This document shows positions 31,114 through 39,914 of a DNA stretch of 44,340 nt, one piece after another. This DNA comes from Candidatus Omnitrophota bacterium (GTDB lineage Bacteria; Omnitrophota; Gorgyraeia; Zapsychrales; Zapsychraceae): positions 1-44,340 of the forward strand of contig JADFXQ010000010.1 of assembly GCA_015233495.1 (NCBI GenBank). The letters are read 5' to 3'. The position numbers and the translations under genes are program-made. Each line of letters starts with the position of its first letter. Position 1 is the stretch's first letter. The notes beneath the pieces are model-generated. The model saw only the letters and a list, made by a program, of their open reading frames with translations. It searched no databases and had not been told where the DNA came from.

Positions 31114-33744
31114 TTATTTTTCTTCCGGCCTACCCAAGCGTTGACGCGCTTCATTACGGACATTTTTAATAGAATCGTTTGCCGCAATCTGGGCCAATTT
31201 TCTTTTATTGATAAGCTTACGCACCGCGGTTCGCCGGACTTCCGGATTGGGATCTTGAATTGCAATCTGCGCCAGAAGATTCTGATCCGCCAGATGAGAA
31301 ACTGCAGCCGCCCGGGCCTCGTCATCCGGCGCGTCAACCGCAACCTTGGCTATAAGGGTTTGATCTTTCAGATTGGCGGCCGCTGTGCGGCGAACCCACG
31401 AATCCGGATCTTTCAAAGCAATTCCGGCTAAAACATTTTGATCAGTCAGTTTGACAACCGCGTCGCAGCGGACAAAATCATCCGGATCATCGACTGCCAC
31501 GCGCGACAACAATTTTTGATCGGTGATGTTTTTAACAGCTTCACACCGCACACTAATCGACTGATCGGCAATAACAACTTGAGATAAGACGTTTTGATCG
31601 GAAAGATTCTTGACAGCCGCGAGTCGAACTTCTTTATCCGGATCGGTAAGCGTAATTTTGCCTAAAAGATTTTGATCCGTCAGCTTCGCGGCCACCGCGG
31701 CCCGCACGGCCGGGTCTTGGCTGGCTTGGATAACTTTAGCCAACCGCGCCTGATCTACGAGATTCTTGACCGCCTTGCGCCGGGTACTCTCATCCGTATC
31801 ATTGATGGCAATCTGAGCCAACAAATCCTGATCCGTGATCGTTTCCACAACCATAAAACGCGCGAAATCATCATGGGCTTCGTGATAAATGCGCGCCAAT
31901 AACTGTTGATCCGAAATTTTTTTCAAAGCTTCAATGATCACGCCGTTTTTATCATCTTTCATTGCAATGACAATGTCCGCCAACAATTTTTGATCTGTCA
32001 AAACCTTGATGGCCGCTTCGCTGACATCAGGATTTTTATCGTTGATCGCGATTTTACCCGCGAGGTTCTGATCAGTGAGATATCCGCCCGCGGTCATCCG
32101 AACCGCCGGATCGGCATCCGTTTGCGCTATTTTAGACAAAAATTCCTGGTTCACCGTGCCGCGGGAATCACCGGCAGAAAGCCGCGCCCCTTTGTCTTTC
32201 TCTAAATTGCTTTCCTGGTTCATCAGTTTTTTAATTGCGGCGACGCGGACGATCGGCATTTGATCTTCCACAGTGATCCGGCGGAGTAAATCCGGAATAG
32301 AAATTTGCTCCACTGCCGCCTGCCGCAATTCCGCGATCTTGCCTTGAGTAGCCAATGCAATCAATTCATTTTCGGAACACCGCGTTTTCTGAAGTAAATC
32401 AGCGATCAACTCCGCAATCGGCATATCGGCGGGCAAATACGAACGTCCGCTTGCGTTAAACGACAAAAGCTGTGGAAAAAACGTTTTCCAGGTAACGGAA
32501 ATGGTCTGCGGTTTTTTATCTGTTGGCTCCACCCAATCGAGCGCTACGGAAACTTGTTCGCCGTAGGCTTGGCAAGCATTTCGATAATCAACCGGCCCGA
32601 TACGCTCGGCATCAATTGTGACTTTTATCGGCTCGATTTTTTTCAAATAAGCAACTTCTCTGATCGCTTGACGCAGGCGGATGATCCGTAATAAATTATC
32701 ATCGGATTTCCATTCTCCGGCCAATTTTTCGTCCCAGGAATCTAATTGATACGCCGCAAACCGGCCGACAATCTCATTAGGATATTCCTTAATGATTTGA
32801 ATCAGCGTCTCGCGATCCTTGATTTTCTTCAGCGCTTTCAAACGGCCGTTGATATCAAGACCGGCTGCCCAAAATTCCTCCTTGGCTTGGGCATCCGGGT
32901 TTTGCGCTGTTGTTTCCAAGACCGGAAGCTCCGGGGCAGCGCTCTTGACAGTCGCGAGCCTACTCAACGCCTTAAGCGCCCCTTCCCGCATATTTGGATT
33001 TTTAAGCATCCCCGCCAAAATTGCTTTTGCCGGTTCCCCCAACTGGGCGCAGCCGGCGATATCATCCTTTGCCAAAAGATACGCCAAGCGTTCATCCATG
33101 GTTGAAGGCGACCAATGCCATTTATCCAAAGCCGCGACCGCTGTTAACCGGATATCTGGTTGGTCTTGCAGTAATCCCAGCAACTGAATGTAACCTTCTT
33201 TATTACCCTGCGCTATTAGTGCGTCGGCGCTGTCGACCAAACCGGAATGTTGTTGTCGGTAGAGTTCTTGAAAAGCCACCCGGACCAGATGAGCCTTGGA
33301 TGCAGCGATCTCCGGCATTTTAATCGAAAGACGGGCCGAGGTGTCTTTACATAACATCTCTTTAAAGTTAAACGAGGCGGCAACTTCGACATCAAACGTT
33401 CGTTCATTTTCAAGCGTCACCGGATCAATCAACATCAAAGTTTTTCCGGAATCCAGCAAGCGTAGAGCCGCATCCCTGTCTGGCGGCGGCATCATATTTG
33501 GCAAACCTATGTCCAGCTTGATATTGGTCGCGACTCCGATCCGGCCATCTGCCATTTTTTTCACAAAACCAATCGTATCAAAACCCGGCACAAAAAATGT
33601 TTTGTCAACGGTAAAAGTAAACCGCGAATCCGGGGAATCGGTTTTCTGGTCGTTGCCCGCCCATGAAAAAACCGCCGCTCCCAAAACCAACAGGATCAAA
33701 AAATGAATTGATAACCATTGTTTTGTCCGTTGCCTGCCGCGCAT
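31114..33744 (-). CDS. Secreted HEAT-repeat protein, large paralogue
   Basis: An 876-residue protein with a signal peptide (hydrophobic 13-28, likely cleavage near SWAG). Residues about 328-475 form a domain shared with the neighbouring paralogue, with the signatures YGEQVSVALDW and RCSENELIALATQ. From about 545 to the end there are some twelve units of about 26 residues of the form DQxLLAxIAxxDxDxxVRxAAVKxLT, a regular HEAT-like superhelix. Earlier parts hold more scattered HEAT-like helices. Such scaffolds bind proteins; location in the periplasm or outside is inferred from the signal peptide. It is cotranscribed with its paralogue (23 nt) and the beta-rich protein (13 nt). Confidence 0.78.
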   Translation of the reverse strand: MRGRQRTKQWLSIHFLILLVLGAAVFSWAGNDQKTDSPDSRFTFTVDKTFFVPGFDTIGFVKKMADGRIGVATNIKLDIGLPNMMPPPDRDAALRLLDSGKTLMLIDPVTLENERTFDVEVAASFNFKEMLCKDTSARLSIKMPEIAASKAHLVRVAFQELYRQQHSGLVDSADALIAQGNKEGYIQLLGLLQDQPDIRLTAVAALDKWHWSPSTMDERLAYLLAKDDIAGCAQLGEPAKAILAGMLKNPNMREGALKALSRLATVKSAAPELPVLETTAQNPDAQAKEEFWAAGLDINGRLKALKKIKDRETLIQIIKEYPNEIVGRFAAYQLDSWDEKLAGEWKSDDNLLRIIRLRQAIREVAYLKKIEPIKVTIDAERIGPVDYRNACQAYGEQVSVALDWVEPTDKKPQTISVTWKTFFPQLLSFNASGRSYLPADMPIAELIADLLQKTRCSENELIALATQGKIAELRQAAVEQISIPDLLRRITVEDQMPIVRVAAIKKLMNQESNLEKDKGARLSAGDSRGTVNQEFLSKIAQTDADPAVRMTAGGYLTDQNLAGKIAINDKNPDVSEAAIKVLTDQKLLADIVIAMKDDKNGVIIEALKKISDQQLLARIYHEAHDDFARFMVVETITDQDLLAQIAINDTDESTRRKAVKNLVDQARLAKVIQASQDPAVRAAVAAKLTDQNLLGKITLTDPDKEVRLAAVKNLSDQNVLSQVVIADQSISVRCEAVKNITDQKLLSRVAVDDPDDFVRCDAVVKLTDQNVLAGIALKDPDSWVRRTAAANLKDQTLIAKVAVDAPDDEARAAAVSHLADQNLLAQIAIQDPNPEVRRTAVRKLINKRKLAQIAANDSIKNVRNEARQRLGRPEEK

Positions 33745-33767
33745 ATAGCTCCTTTCAAAACTATTCC

Positions 33768-34799
33768 TTAACGATCTTCCGGAATGCCCAAACGTTCGCG
33801 CGATAGATTATGAATCGCATCATCCTGATCTTCCAAATATATTTTAGCCAATAGAGCCGGGTCAGACACTTTCTCAACCGCGGCCAAACGCACCAATGAA
33901 GACCGGTCTTCCAAAGCGATTTTGCTTATAATCTCCGGGGCGTTTAATCCTGCAACCGCGGCCCAGCGCAATTCCGGAACAATGCTTTGCGTCGCCAAAA
34001 ATGACAATTCGTTTTCGGAACAAGAAAGCCGCGACAAAAGTTTGGCCATGTACTTATGCATCGGTATGTCCGCTGACCACAGCAAAACATCCTTTGATCC
34101 GCCGGACGTCTCAATCGACCGCGGAAAATCGGTTTCCCATGATTCCCGGACCTCCTGATTCGACTTGGTCTTGAGTCCAGACCATGTCACCGAAATGTCA
34201 ACCTGTTCACCGTATTCGGAAAACGACACTCCCCTCCCGGAATAATAGACCGGACCCAACCTTTTCGCCTGAACAACCACCTTCATATTTTTCAAATTTT
34301 TGAGCTTTTCAAGCTCTTTCCCGGCCCGGCGCAACCGAAGGATTTTTCCCGGGTTATCATGATAATCATCCCATCTTTCCGGTAAATCATCCGGCGATTC
34401 AATCCGATAGGCCGCGAACTGCCGAATCACCGCGTCAACGCCGTTACCTTGAACGATCTTGGCCAAAAGCGGTTGATCCGTGAGTTTGTTAAACGCCGTG
34501 AAACGAACATCCGGGTCCGAGTCTTCAACCGCGCGTTTCGCCAATAAATTTTGATCCGCTATCTGCTCGACAGCGGCTGACCGGACCAGGGCTTGTTCGT
34601 CTTTCACCGCGATTTCCGCTAATTGGGTTGGAGACGCTTCCTGCCGCACAGCGGCAATCCGGTTTTGGCTGTCCGGATATTTCGCCAAATATGCTTCATA
34701 AGCCTTAGTATCCGCCGCGAAAATACCCTTTGCGTAAAAAAGCCCCGTGAGCACGATCATCATTACTTTAAGCATTACGGTCTTTTTCAGTTTCGACAT
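33768..34799 (-). CDS. Secreted HEAT-repeat protein, small paralogue
   Basis: A 343-residue protein beginning MSKLKKTVMLKVMMIVLTGL with a signal peptide probably cut after IFA (residue 28). A GTG seven codons upstream (34820) is an alternative start. HEAT-like units flank a central domain (about 135-275) that matches the large paralogue: LGPVYY, YGEQVDISVTW, SCSENELSFLATQ, then PELRWAAVAGL. The last residues LSRERLGIPEDR parallel EARQRLGRPEEK of the paralogue, so the two arose by duplication, with the larger one gaining repeats. It follows ispG closely. Confidence 0.75.
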   Translation of the reverse strand: MSKLKKTVMLKVMMIVLTGLFYAKGIFAADTKAYEAYLAKYPDSQNRIAAVRQEASPTQLAEIAVKDEQALVRSAAVEQIADQNLLAKRAVEDSDPDVRFTAFNKLTDQPLLAKIVQGNGVDAVIRQFAAYRIESPDDLPERWDDYHDNPGKILRLRRAGKELEKLKNLKNMKVVVQAKRLGPVYYSGRGVSFSEYGEQVDISVTWSGLKTKSNQEVRESWETDFPRSIETSGGSKDVLLWSADIPMHKYMAKLLSRLSCSENELSFLATQSIVPELRWAAVAGLNAPEIISKIALEDRSSLVRLAAVEKVSDPALLAKIYLEDQDDAIHNLSRERLGIPEDR

Positions 34800-34833
34800 T
34801 TTTTCCCGGCGGTTAATCACAACATTCTCTCGC

Positions 34834-36042
34834 TTATTTTGTTGATTTTAGGGTTCTGATGAACTCATTCAAGATTTTTAAAAATTTGGCGTTCACTTTC
34901 TCACCTTTAATATCACAAAATTTTCGGCCATTCCGGTAAACCACAGCCGAAGGTTTCTCCTGTCGTCCCGGAAGGCTGATGCCAATGTCGGCGTGACAAC
35001 TTTCGCCGGGGCCGTTGACCACACAGCCCATGACCGCGATTTTCAACCGCTCGACTCCGGGAACATTTTTTTTCCAGCGCGGCATTTGGGCCGACACAAA
35101 CGCCCGCACGTCCGCAGCCAAACGCTGAAACTCCTCTCCGGAAGTCCGGCCGCAGCCCGGACAGCTGATGACTTGCGGCATAAAATCCCGCAAACCCAAG
35201 GATTGCAATAAATGCCGGGCCACCTCAACTTCCCGGGCCCGTTTCACACCGGGTTCCGGCGTGAGCGAAACCCGAATCGTATCACCGATCCCCTGCCCCA
35301 AGAGCAAACTCAAGGCCGCGCTGCTCGCCACCACTCCGGGAAGACCGCCGCCCGCTTCGGTCAGGCCCAAGTGCAAAACATAATCGCATTGGTTGGCCAA
35401 TTGTTCATACACTTCAACCATATCCCGGACCGTCGACATTTTAACGCTCAATACGATTTGGGATTTTTTCAGCCCCAATTTTTCCGCAAAGGCCGCGCTG
35501 TCCAAAGCGCTTTTGATCATGGCTTGACTGATAATTTTTTTCGGCGTCTGGCGCTTGGTCCGGCGCGTCATTGCGGCGAGCAGATCCGGGTCTAATGATC
35601 CGCTGTTCACCCCGATGCGTACCGGCTTGTCATATTCAAGGGCCAGCTTAATAAATGTTTCAAAATGCGCGTCATGTCTGGAGCCCCGTCCGACATTGCC
35701 GGGATTGATCCGGTATTTATCCAAAGCCCGGGCGCATTCGGGAAAACTGTTTAATAAAACGTGGCCGTTAAAATGAAAATCGCCGATGATCGGCGTGGAA
35801 ATCCCTTGATCCCGCAGCCGCGCCACAATCAACGGCACTGCTTGGGCCGCGGCTTCGTCATTCACAGTCCAACGCACCAAGTCCGCGCCGGCATCCGACA
35901 ATTCCCGAGTCTGGCGGAATGTCGCTTCCTGATCTGCCGTCAAGGTGTTGGTCATCGATTGAACTGCGATGAGATGACTAGAGCCTAAAAACAAGCCGCC
36001 AATCTTAACGGAAGGCGTTTTTCGACGTACTAAACCCGTCAT
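34834..36042 (-). CDS. ispG: 4-hydroxy-3-methylbut-2-enyl diphosphate synthase
   Basis: The iron-sulfur enzyme of the penultimate MEP-pathway step, making HMBPP from MEcPP. It has 402 residues from ATG 36042; an upstream GTG at 36066 would add eight. The [4Fe-4S] ligands are in ISCPGCGRTSG (Cys294, Cys297) and MGCVVNGPGES (Cys340). The TIM-barrel segments RINPGNVGRG and IGVNSGSLDPDLL are typical. A good promoter lies at 36093-36121. ispH starts on the other side of the same gap. ispG is the first gene of an apparent operon with two HEAT proteins, a secreted beta-rich protein and a cysteine-rich protein. Confidence 0.97.
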   Translation of the reverse strand: MTGLVRRKTPSVKIGGLFLGSSHLIAVQSMTNTLTADQEATFRQTRELSDAGADLVRWTVNDEAAAQAVPLIVARLRDQGISTPIIGDFHFNGHVLLNSFPECARALDKYRINPGNVGRGSRHDAHFETFIKLALEYDKPVRIGVNSGSLDPDLLAAMTRRTKRQTPKKIISQAMIKSALDSAAFAEKLGLKKSQIVLSVKMSTVRDMVEVYEQLANQCDYVLHLGLTEAGGGLPGVVASSAALSLLLGQGIGDTIRVSLTPEPGVKRAREVEVARHLLQSLGLRDFMPQVISCPGCGRTSGEEFQRLAADVRAFVSAQMPRWKKNVPGVERLKIAVMGCVVNGPGESCHADIGISLPGRQEKPSAVVYRNGRKFCDIKGEKVNAKFLKILNEFIRTLKSTK

Positions 36043-36092
36043 ATTTCTTTTACTCTCTGAATTCACGTGTTATACTTTTGACGTTGTGGTTT

Positions 36093-36121
36093 ATTATAAA
36101 TAAGGTTTTCGCATAATTCAA
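36093..36121 (-). promoter_or_regulatory. ispG promoter
   Basis: Minus-strand TTGAAT (36116-36121) and a perfect TATAAT (36093-36098) with an optimal 17-nt spacer, about 50 nt upstream of ispG. The 81-nt gap is shared with the divergent ispH, so the two promoters must overlap or lie back to back. Confidence 0.65.
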
Positions 36122-36147
36122 TTCAAACCTTCAATCTCGTCTACCCC

Positions 36148-37068
36148 ATGGAAGTATATTTAGCTAAAACCCAAGGGTTCTGCGCCGGCGTGACCTACGC
36201 AATTGCCATCGTGGAATCAACGCTCCAACGTTATGGCGCGCCATTGTATGTTTATCACGAAATCGTGCACAACACGCGCGTGGTCGGAGAATTCCGCAAG
36301 CGCGGCGTGATTTTCGTCGAAGATGTGGACACTGTGCCGCTCGGCGCGCGTTTAATTTTCAGCGCCCATGGTGTCTCCCCCGTGGAAATCATCCGCGCCG
36401 AAAAACGGCAATTACATATTTTTGACGCCACCTGCCCTTTAGTCGCCAAAGTGCACGAAGAAGCGGTGCGTTTTTCCCAACAGGGCTGTGAAGTCATTTT
36501 GATCGGCCACAAAGGCCATCAGGAAATCATCGGCACATCGGGATACATTGACCCTCGGCATTTGCACATTATTGAAAACGAAGACGACTTGGAGCTCTTA
36601 ACCATCGAACGCAACGCGAAAGTCGCGTATTTGACCCAAACCACACTGGCTGTGGATGAAACTAAAAAAATCGTCGACCGATTAAAACAAAAATTTCCAA
36701 ACTGCTTGCCGCGGCCGTTGTCGGATTTATGTTACGCCACCCAAAACCGTCAGGACGCGGTGAAAGAATTGGCAACCAGCTGCGATATCATTATCATCTG
36801 CGGCTCAGCCAACAGCTCCAACAGCAACCGCCTGCGCGAGACCGGCGCCAAAACCGGCGTCGAAAGCTATATAATCGACAATGCCCAAGAATTGGACTTA
36901 ACTTTGTTAAAACACAAACGGGCTATCGGTATAAGTTCCGGGGCATCTGTCCCCCGCGACATTGTCGATGAAGTCGTGCAAAAAATCAAAATATTATTTC
37001 CCGCGGCGCAAATTTACACGTTTCCTGACCCGGAAAAAAATATCGTTTTCAAACTGCCGGAGATTTAA
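36148..37068 (+). CDS. ispH: 4-hydroxy-3-methylbut-2-enyl diphosphate reductase
   Basis: The last MEP-pathway enzyme, reducing HMBPP to IPP and DMAPP. It has 306 residues, near the family norm. The three [4Fe-4S] cysteines are Cys12 (GFCAGV), Cys96 (DATCPLV) and Cys195 (LCYATQNRQ). Substrate-binding His41, His74 and His124 and the proton relay Glu126 (HKGHQE) are kept, as is SSNSNRL. The stop codon overlaps the murB start by one base (TAATG), so the two are translationally coupled. It is divergent from ispG. Confidence 0.97.
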   Translation: MEVYLAKTQGFCAGVTYAIAIVESTLQRYGAPLYVYHEIVHNTRVVGEFRKRGVIFVEDVDTVPLGARLIFSAHGVSPVEIIRAEKRQLHIFDATCPLVAKVHEEAVRFSQQGCEVILIGHKGHQEIIGTSGYIDPRHLHIIENEDDLELLTIERNAKVAYLTQTTLAVDETKKIVDRLKQKFPNCLPRPLSDLCYATQNRQDAVKELATSCDIIIICGSANSSNSNRLRETGAKTGVESYIIDNAQELDLTLLKHKRAIGISSGASVPRDIVDEVVQKIKILFPAAQIYTFPDPEKNIVFKLPEI

Positions 37069-38024
37069 TGGATTATTCGCTTTTGCAACAACAAAACATC
37101 TCTTACCGCGTCAGCGCCCGGCTCGCCGATTACACGACCTTCCGTTTAGGCGGACCGTGCCGTTGCCTGATTTTTTGCGCTACTCCTGAAGAATTAAAAA
37201 CCGCGTTTTCCCTTTTTACCCCAGCCTCTGAAACCCTTTTGGTCATCGGCGGCGGCTCCAACATCGTAGTCGCGGATCAAGGAGTCGATGCTATCGTTAT
37301 CCGTTACGCCACGGAAACTCCCCGGATTCAAAGGAACGGGACCCGGGTTTCCGTATCCGCGGCCACCTATCTGGACGAACTCGTCAGCTACGCCGCCCAA
37401 CAGGGGCTATCCGGACTCAATTTTGCCTCCGGCATTCCCGGCACTGTCGGCGGAGCTGTGGCAGGAAACGCGGGCGCCTTTGGCCGGCAAATCGGCGATG
37501 CAGTCGGCTCCGCAGTAGTATTGCGCCCAGATAGTCAAACCCGGCAAATCTCGCGCGAAGTGATGGGTTTTGCTTACCGCGATTCGATTTTTAAAAAATC
37601 CCGCGACATCATCCTGACCGTTGATTTTAATCTCTCTCCGGAAGATCCAAGAATTTTACAAAAAGAACGGGCGGACATTTTAAACCTGCGCCGCGAAAAA
37701 CACCCTGACTGGCGGCAAATCCCTTCTGCCGGCAGCTTTTTTCGTAATATCGAGCCTAGCTCGCAAGCCGGGCGGCGGCAGTCCGCCGGATGGTTTTTGG
37801 AACAAGCCGGAGCGAAAGAACTGAATATCAATGGCGGACGCGCTTTTGCCAAACACGCTAATATCCTCATCAAGGCCCCTCAGACAACCGCGCAAGACAT
37901 TCATGACCTCTCTTTACGCCTGCAGGACCTTGTAGTAAAGAAATTCAAATTAAAGCTTGAACGTGAGGTGCTGTTTGTTGGACAATTCAAAGGAAAACCG
38001 CCAACCGCCGGACTGCTTTGGTAA
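37068..38024 (+). CDS. murB: UDP-N-acetylenolpyruvoylglucosamine reductase
   Basis: An FAD enzyme completing UDP-MurNAc synthesis for peptidoglycan; 318 residues. The FAD-binding segments VIGGGSNIVVAD and ASGIPGTVGGAVAGNAGAFG are present. The catalytic region AYRDSIF, the active-site serine in PSAGSFFRN and the C-terminal EREVLFVG glutamate are intact. N-terminal TTFRLGGP is typical. The second gene of ispH-murB-HAD-alkD, it shares one base with ispH and is followed after 24 nt by the phosphatase gene. Its presence shows a peptidoglycan wall. Confidence 0.96.
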   Translation: MDYSLLQQQNISYRVSARLADYTTFRLGGPCRCLIFCATPEELKTAFSLFTPASETLLVIGGGSNIVVADQGVDAIVIRYATETPRIQRNGTRVSVSAATYLDELVSYAAQQGLSGLNFASGIPGTVGGAVAGNAGAFGRQIGDAVGSAVVLRPDSQTRQISREVMGFAYRDSIFKKSRDIILTVDFNLSPEDPRILQKERADILNLRREKHPDWRQIPSAGSFFRNIEPSSQAGRRQSAGWFLEQAGAKELNINGGRAFAKHANILIKAPQTTAQDIHDLSLRLQDLVVKKFKLKLEREVLFVGQFKGKPPTAGLLW

Positions 38025-38048
38025 ACCCCGGCTGGAATAAAGAAAACT

Positions 38049-38678
38049 ATGGGAAAAAATATCCTAATTTTTGATTTTGACGGCACCATCGCCGATTCTT
38101 TCCATCACATCCTACGCATCAGCGATGTCTTGGCCGAAGAATTTCGTTTTCTGAAGGTTAAACCGGAAGAAGTGGAACAGATGAAGGACATGAACCTCTG
38201 GCAGGTCATCGAGCACCTGCGCGTTCCAATCTTCAAAGTTCCCATTATCTTGTCCCGCGCCAAAATTCTGGTGGCTCACGGCATCCTGTCGATCGATACT
38301 GTAGATGGGCTAAAAGAGGTTTTAGTCAAAATTAAAGACGCCGGAATCCCTATGGGCATTCTCACCTCCAATTCACCCAAAAACGTCCATCGTTTTTTAG
38401 AGAATCATAAACTTAATCTTTTTGACTTTGTCAATGAGGCTTTTCAATTGTGGGGAAAAAACCACTGCATCAAACGCCTGATGGAAGAAAAAAAGTTCAA
38501 CCCGGCTGACGTGATTTATATCGGAGATGAAATTCGCGATATCGAAGCCGCGCAAAAAATCCGCATCCGCTCGGCGGCAGTCACTTGGGGCTACAATTCC
38601 GGCCGCGCCTTAGCCGCGTTAAAACCGAATTATCTGATCAACACTCCGGAAGATTTACTCCAACTTACCCGGGATTAA
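38049..38678 (+). CDS. HAD-superfamily hydrolase
   Basis: A 209-residue phosphatase-like protein. HAD motif I is FDFDGTIADS with nucleophile Asp9 and acid Asp11. Motif II is LTSNSP (Thr106/Ser107), and motif IV is YIGDEIRDIEAA (Asp160, Asp164). The helical cap between motifs I and II is of the C1 type seen in phosphoglycolate phosphatase-like enzymes. The substrate cannot be told from sequence. It lies between murB and the AlkD-like gene with short spacers, suggesting cotranscription. Confidence 0.9.
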   Translation: MGKNILIFDFDGTIADSFHHILRISDVLAEEFRFLKVKPEEVEQMKDMNLWQVIEHLRVPIFKVPIILSRAKILVAHGILSIDTVDGLKEVLVKIKDAGIPMGILTSNSPKNVHRFLENHKLNLFDFVNEAFQLWGKNHCIKRLMEEKKFNPADVIYIGDEIRDIEAAQKIRIRSAAVTWGYNSGRALAALKPNYLINTPEDLLQLTRD

Positions 38679-38683
38679 AAAAC

Positions 38684-39385
38684 ATGAAACCGCTCATCCT
38701 TCCCGATTTCCGCACCTTGGCTGATCCAGAGAAAGCCAAAATCCTCCAGGGCTTTTTTAAAACCGGCCCCGGCGAATACGGCGAAGGCGACATTTTTTTA
38801 GGGATTACCGTCCCTAAAATCCGGGCCTTCGCGAAAACCCAAAAACCGCTTTCGCTCGAAGCCATCGCCTCTATGCTCTATAGCGTCTATCACGAAGAAC
38901 GTCTTTTGGCGCTCATCTTGCTCGTGAATCGTTTCAAAAAATCGGACGAAACCGGCCGACAAATCATTTTTGATCTGTATGTGCGGCATACTCCGCGCAT
39001 AAACAACTGGGATTTGGTTGATCTCAGCGCGCCATATATTGTCGGGCCGTTTCTGTTCAATCGTCCCCGGAAGGCGCTCTATGCCCTCGCCGATTCCGCC
39101 GACCTCTGGGAACGCCGCGTAGCTATAGTCGCGACCTTCGCGTTTATCCGGAACAATGATTTTACCGATACGCTTAAAATTGCCGCAAAACTGCTCAACG
39201 ACAAGGCAGATCTCATTCATAAAGCGGTGGGCTGGATGCTGCGGGAGGTTGGAAAGCGGGACCAAAAAATCCTGGAAGATTTCTTAAAAACCCGTTACCT
39301 AAAAATGCCGCGCACCATGCTGCGCTACGCAATCGAGCGGTTTGAGGAAAAACACCGCCAAGCTTACCTGCAAAACAAGATTTAA
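38684..39385 (+). CDS. AlkD-like DNA alkylation repair protein
   Basis: A 233-residue all-helical HEAT-like-repeat protein of the AlkD family, DNA glycosylases for N3- and N7-alkylated purines. The start at 38684, 5 nt after the HAD gene, gives the family N-terminus. Typical segments are GITVPKIRAFAK, YHEERLLALILLV, INNWDLVDLSAPYIVG, WERRVAIVATFAFIR, AVGWMLREVGKRD and MLRYAIERF. The NNWDLVD Trp-Asp pair corresponds to the family's active-site region. It is the last gene of the ispH run and converges on the NifU-like gene 22 nt away. Confidence 0.92.
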   Translation: MKPLILPDFRTLADPEKAKILQGFFKTGPGEYGEGDIFLGITVPKIRAFAKTQKPLSLEAIASMLYSVYHEERLLALILLVNRFKKSDETGRQIIFDLYVRHTPRINNWDLVDLSAPYIVGPFLFNRPRKALYALADSADLWERRVAIVATFAFIRNNDFTDTLKIAAKLLNDKADLIHKAVGWMLREVGKRDQKILEDFLKTRYLKMPRTMLRYAIERFEEKHRQAYLQNKI

Positions 39386-39407
39386 TCTCCACCACTTACG
39401 GATCTAC

Positions 39408-39638
39408 TTAACCCTGAATTTTCACCACGATCTTCGGGTCGAACTTTTCCCGCAAGGTGTTTTGAATCGCGGACAACGTGCCCATGGCCGCGTGCGGACA
39501 ACACCCGCAGGCGCCCTGATAATTGATCGTCAGGGTTTTATCCGCGTAGGACACAATTTTTAAGTCCCCGCCGTCGCGGTTTAACATCGGGCGAATTTCC
39601 TGATCTATGATTGTTTTAATTTTATCTAAGTCTGCCAT
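39408..39638 (-). CDS. NifU C-terminal domain iron-sulfur scaffold
   Basis: A 76-residue NifU-like (Nfu) protein. The ATG at 39638 is chosen because GGAGG lies 5-6 nt upstream. The family signature IRPMLNRDGGDLKIV is followed by GACGCCPHA with the cluster-binding CxxC (Cys44, Cys47) and an extra Cys46. Nfu proteins assemble or carry [4Fe-4S] clusters to targets; in this window IspG, IspH and the radical SAM enzyme would be such clients. Confidence 0.93.
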   Translation of the reverse strand: MADLDKIKTIIDQEIRPMLNRDGGDLKIVSYADKTLTINYQGACGCCPHAAMGTLSAIQNTLREKFDPKIVVKIQG

Positions 39639-39717
39639 AATATCCTCCATTTTTTAAACTACCCTGAAACAATTTTTTAGACTTATCTGCCTTGGGCGGC
39701 AAACCTCCTGCCATATT

Positions 39718-39897
39718 TTATCCGTACAACTTATCCCCTACTGCCCAGTTTTGGCCTTCCAATTCGTCAAAAACAATCTGCGTGACTTCTTTGGGTTTGT
39801 TCGCGACTTTCAGCATAGTTTCGGAAAATTCACTGGCGATTTTTTGTTTTTGTTCTCGTGACAACTTCCCAATGAGCCGAACATTAATATAAGGCAT
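39718..39897 (-). CDS. 4-oxalocrotonate tautomerase-like protein
   Basis: A 59-residue protein, MPYINVRLIGKLSREQKQKI at the start. Pro2, the catalytic base of the tautomerase superfamily after Met removal, is present, as are the helix KIASEFSETMLKVANKPKE and the strand TQIVFDEL. The short length suits a homohexamer of the 4-OT type. AAGGAGAG precedes the ATG. It lies 17 nt after the FAD oxidoreductase gene and probably belongs to the metX-metW run. The substrate is unknown. Confidence 0.85.
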   Translation of the reverse strand: MPYINVRLIGKLSREQKQKIASEFSETMLKVANKPKEVTQIVFDELEGQNWAVGDKLYG

Positions 39898-39914
39898 GGA
39901 TCTCTCTCCTTTGT

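Noticed and set aside
31114-32500. CRISPR-like periodicity in the HEAT gene
   Set aside because: The ~78-nt periodicity is due to 26-codon protein repeats with diverged DNA and no constant repeat/spacer pattern.
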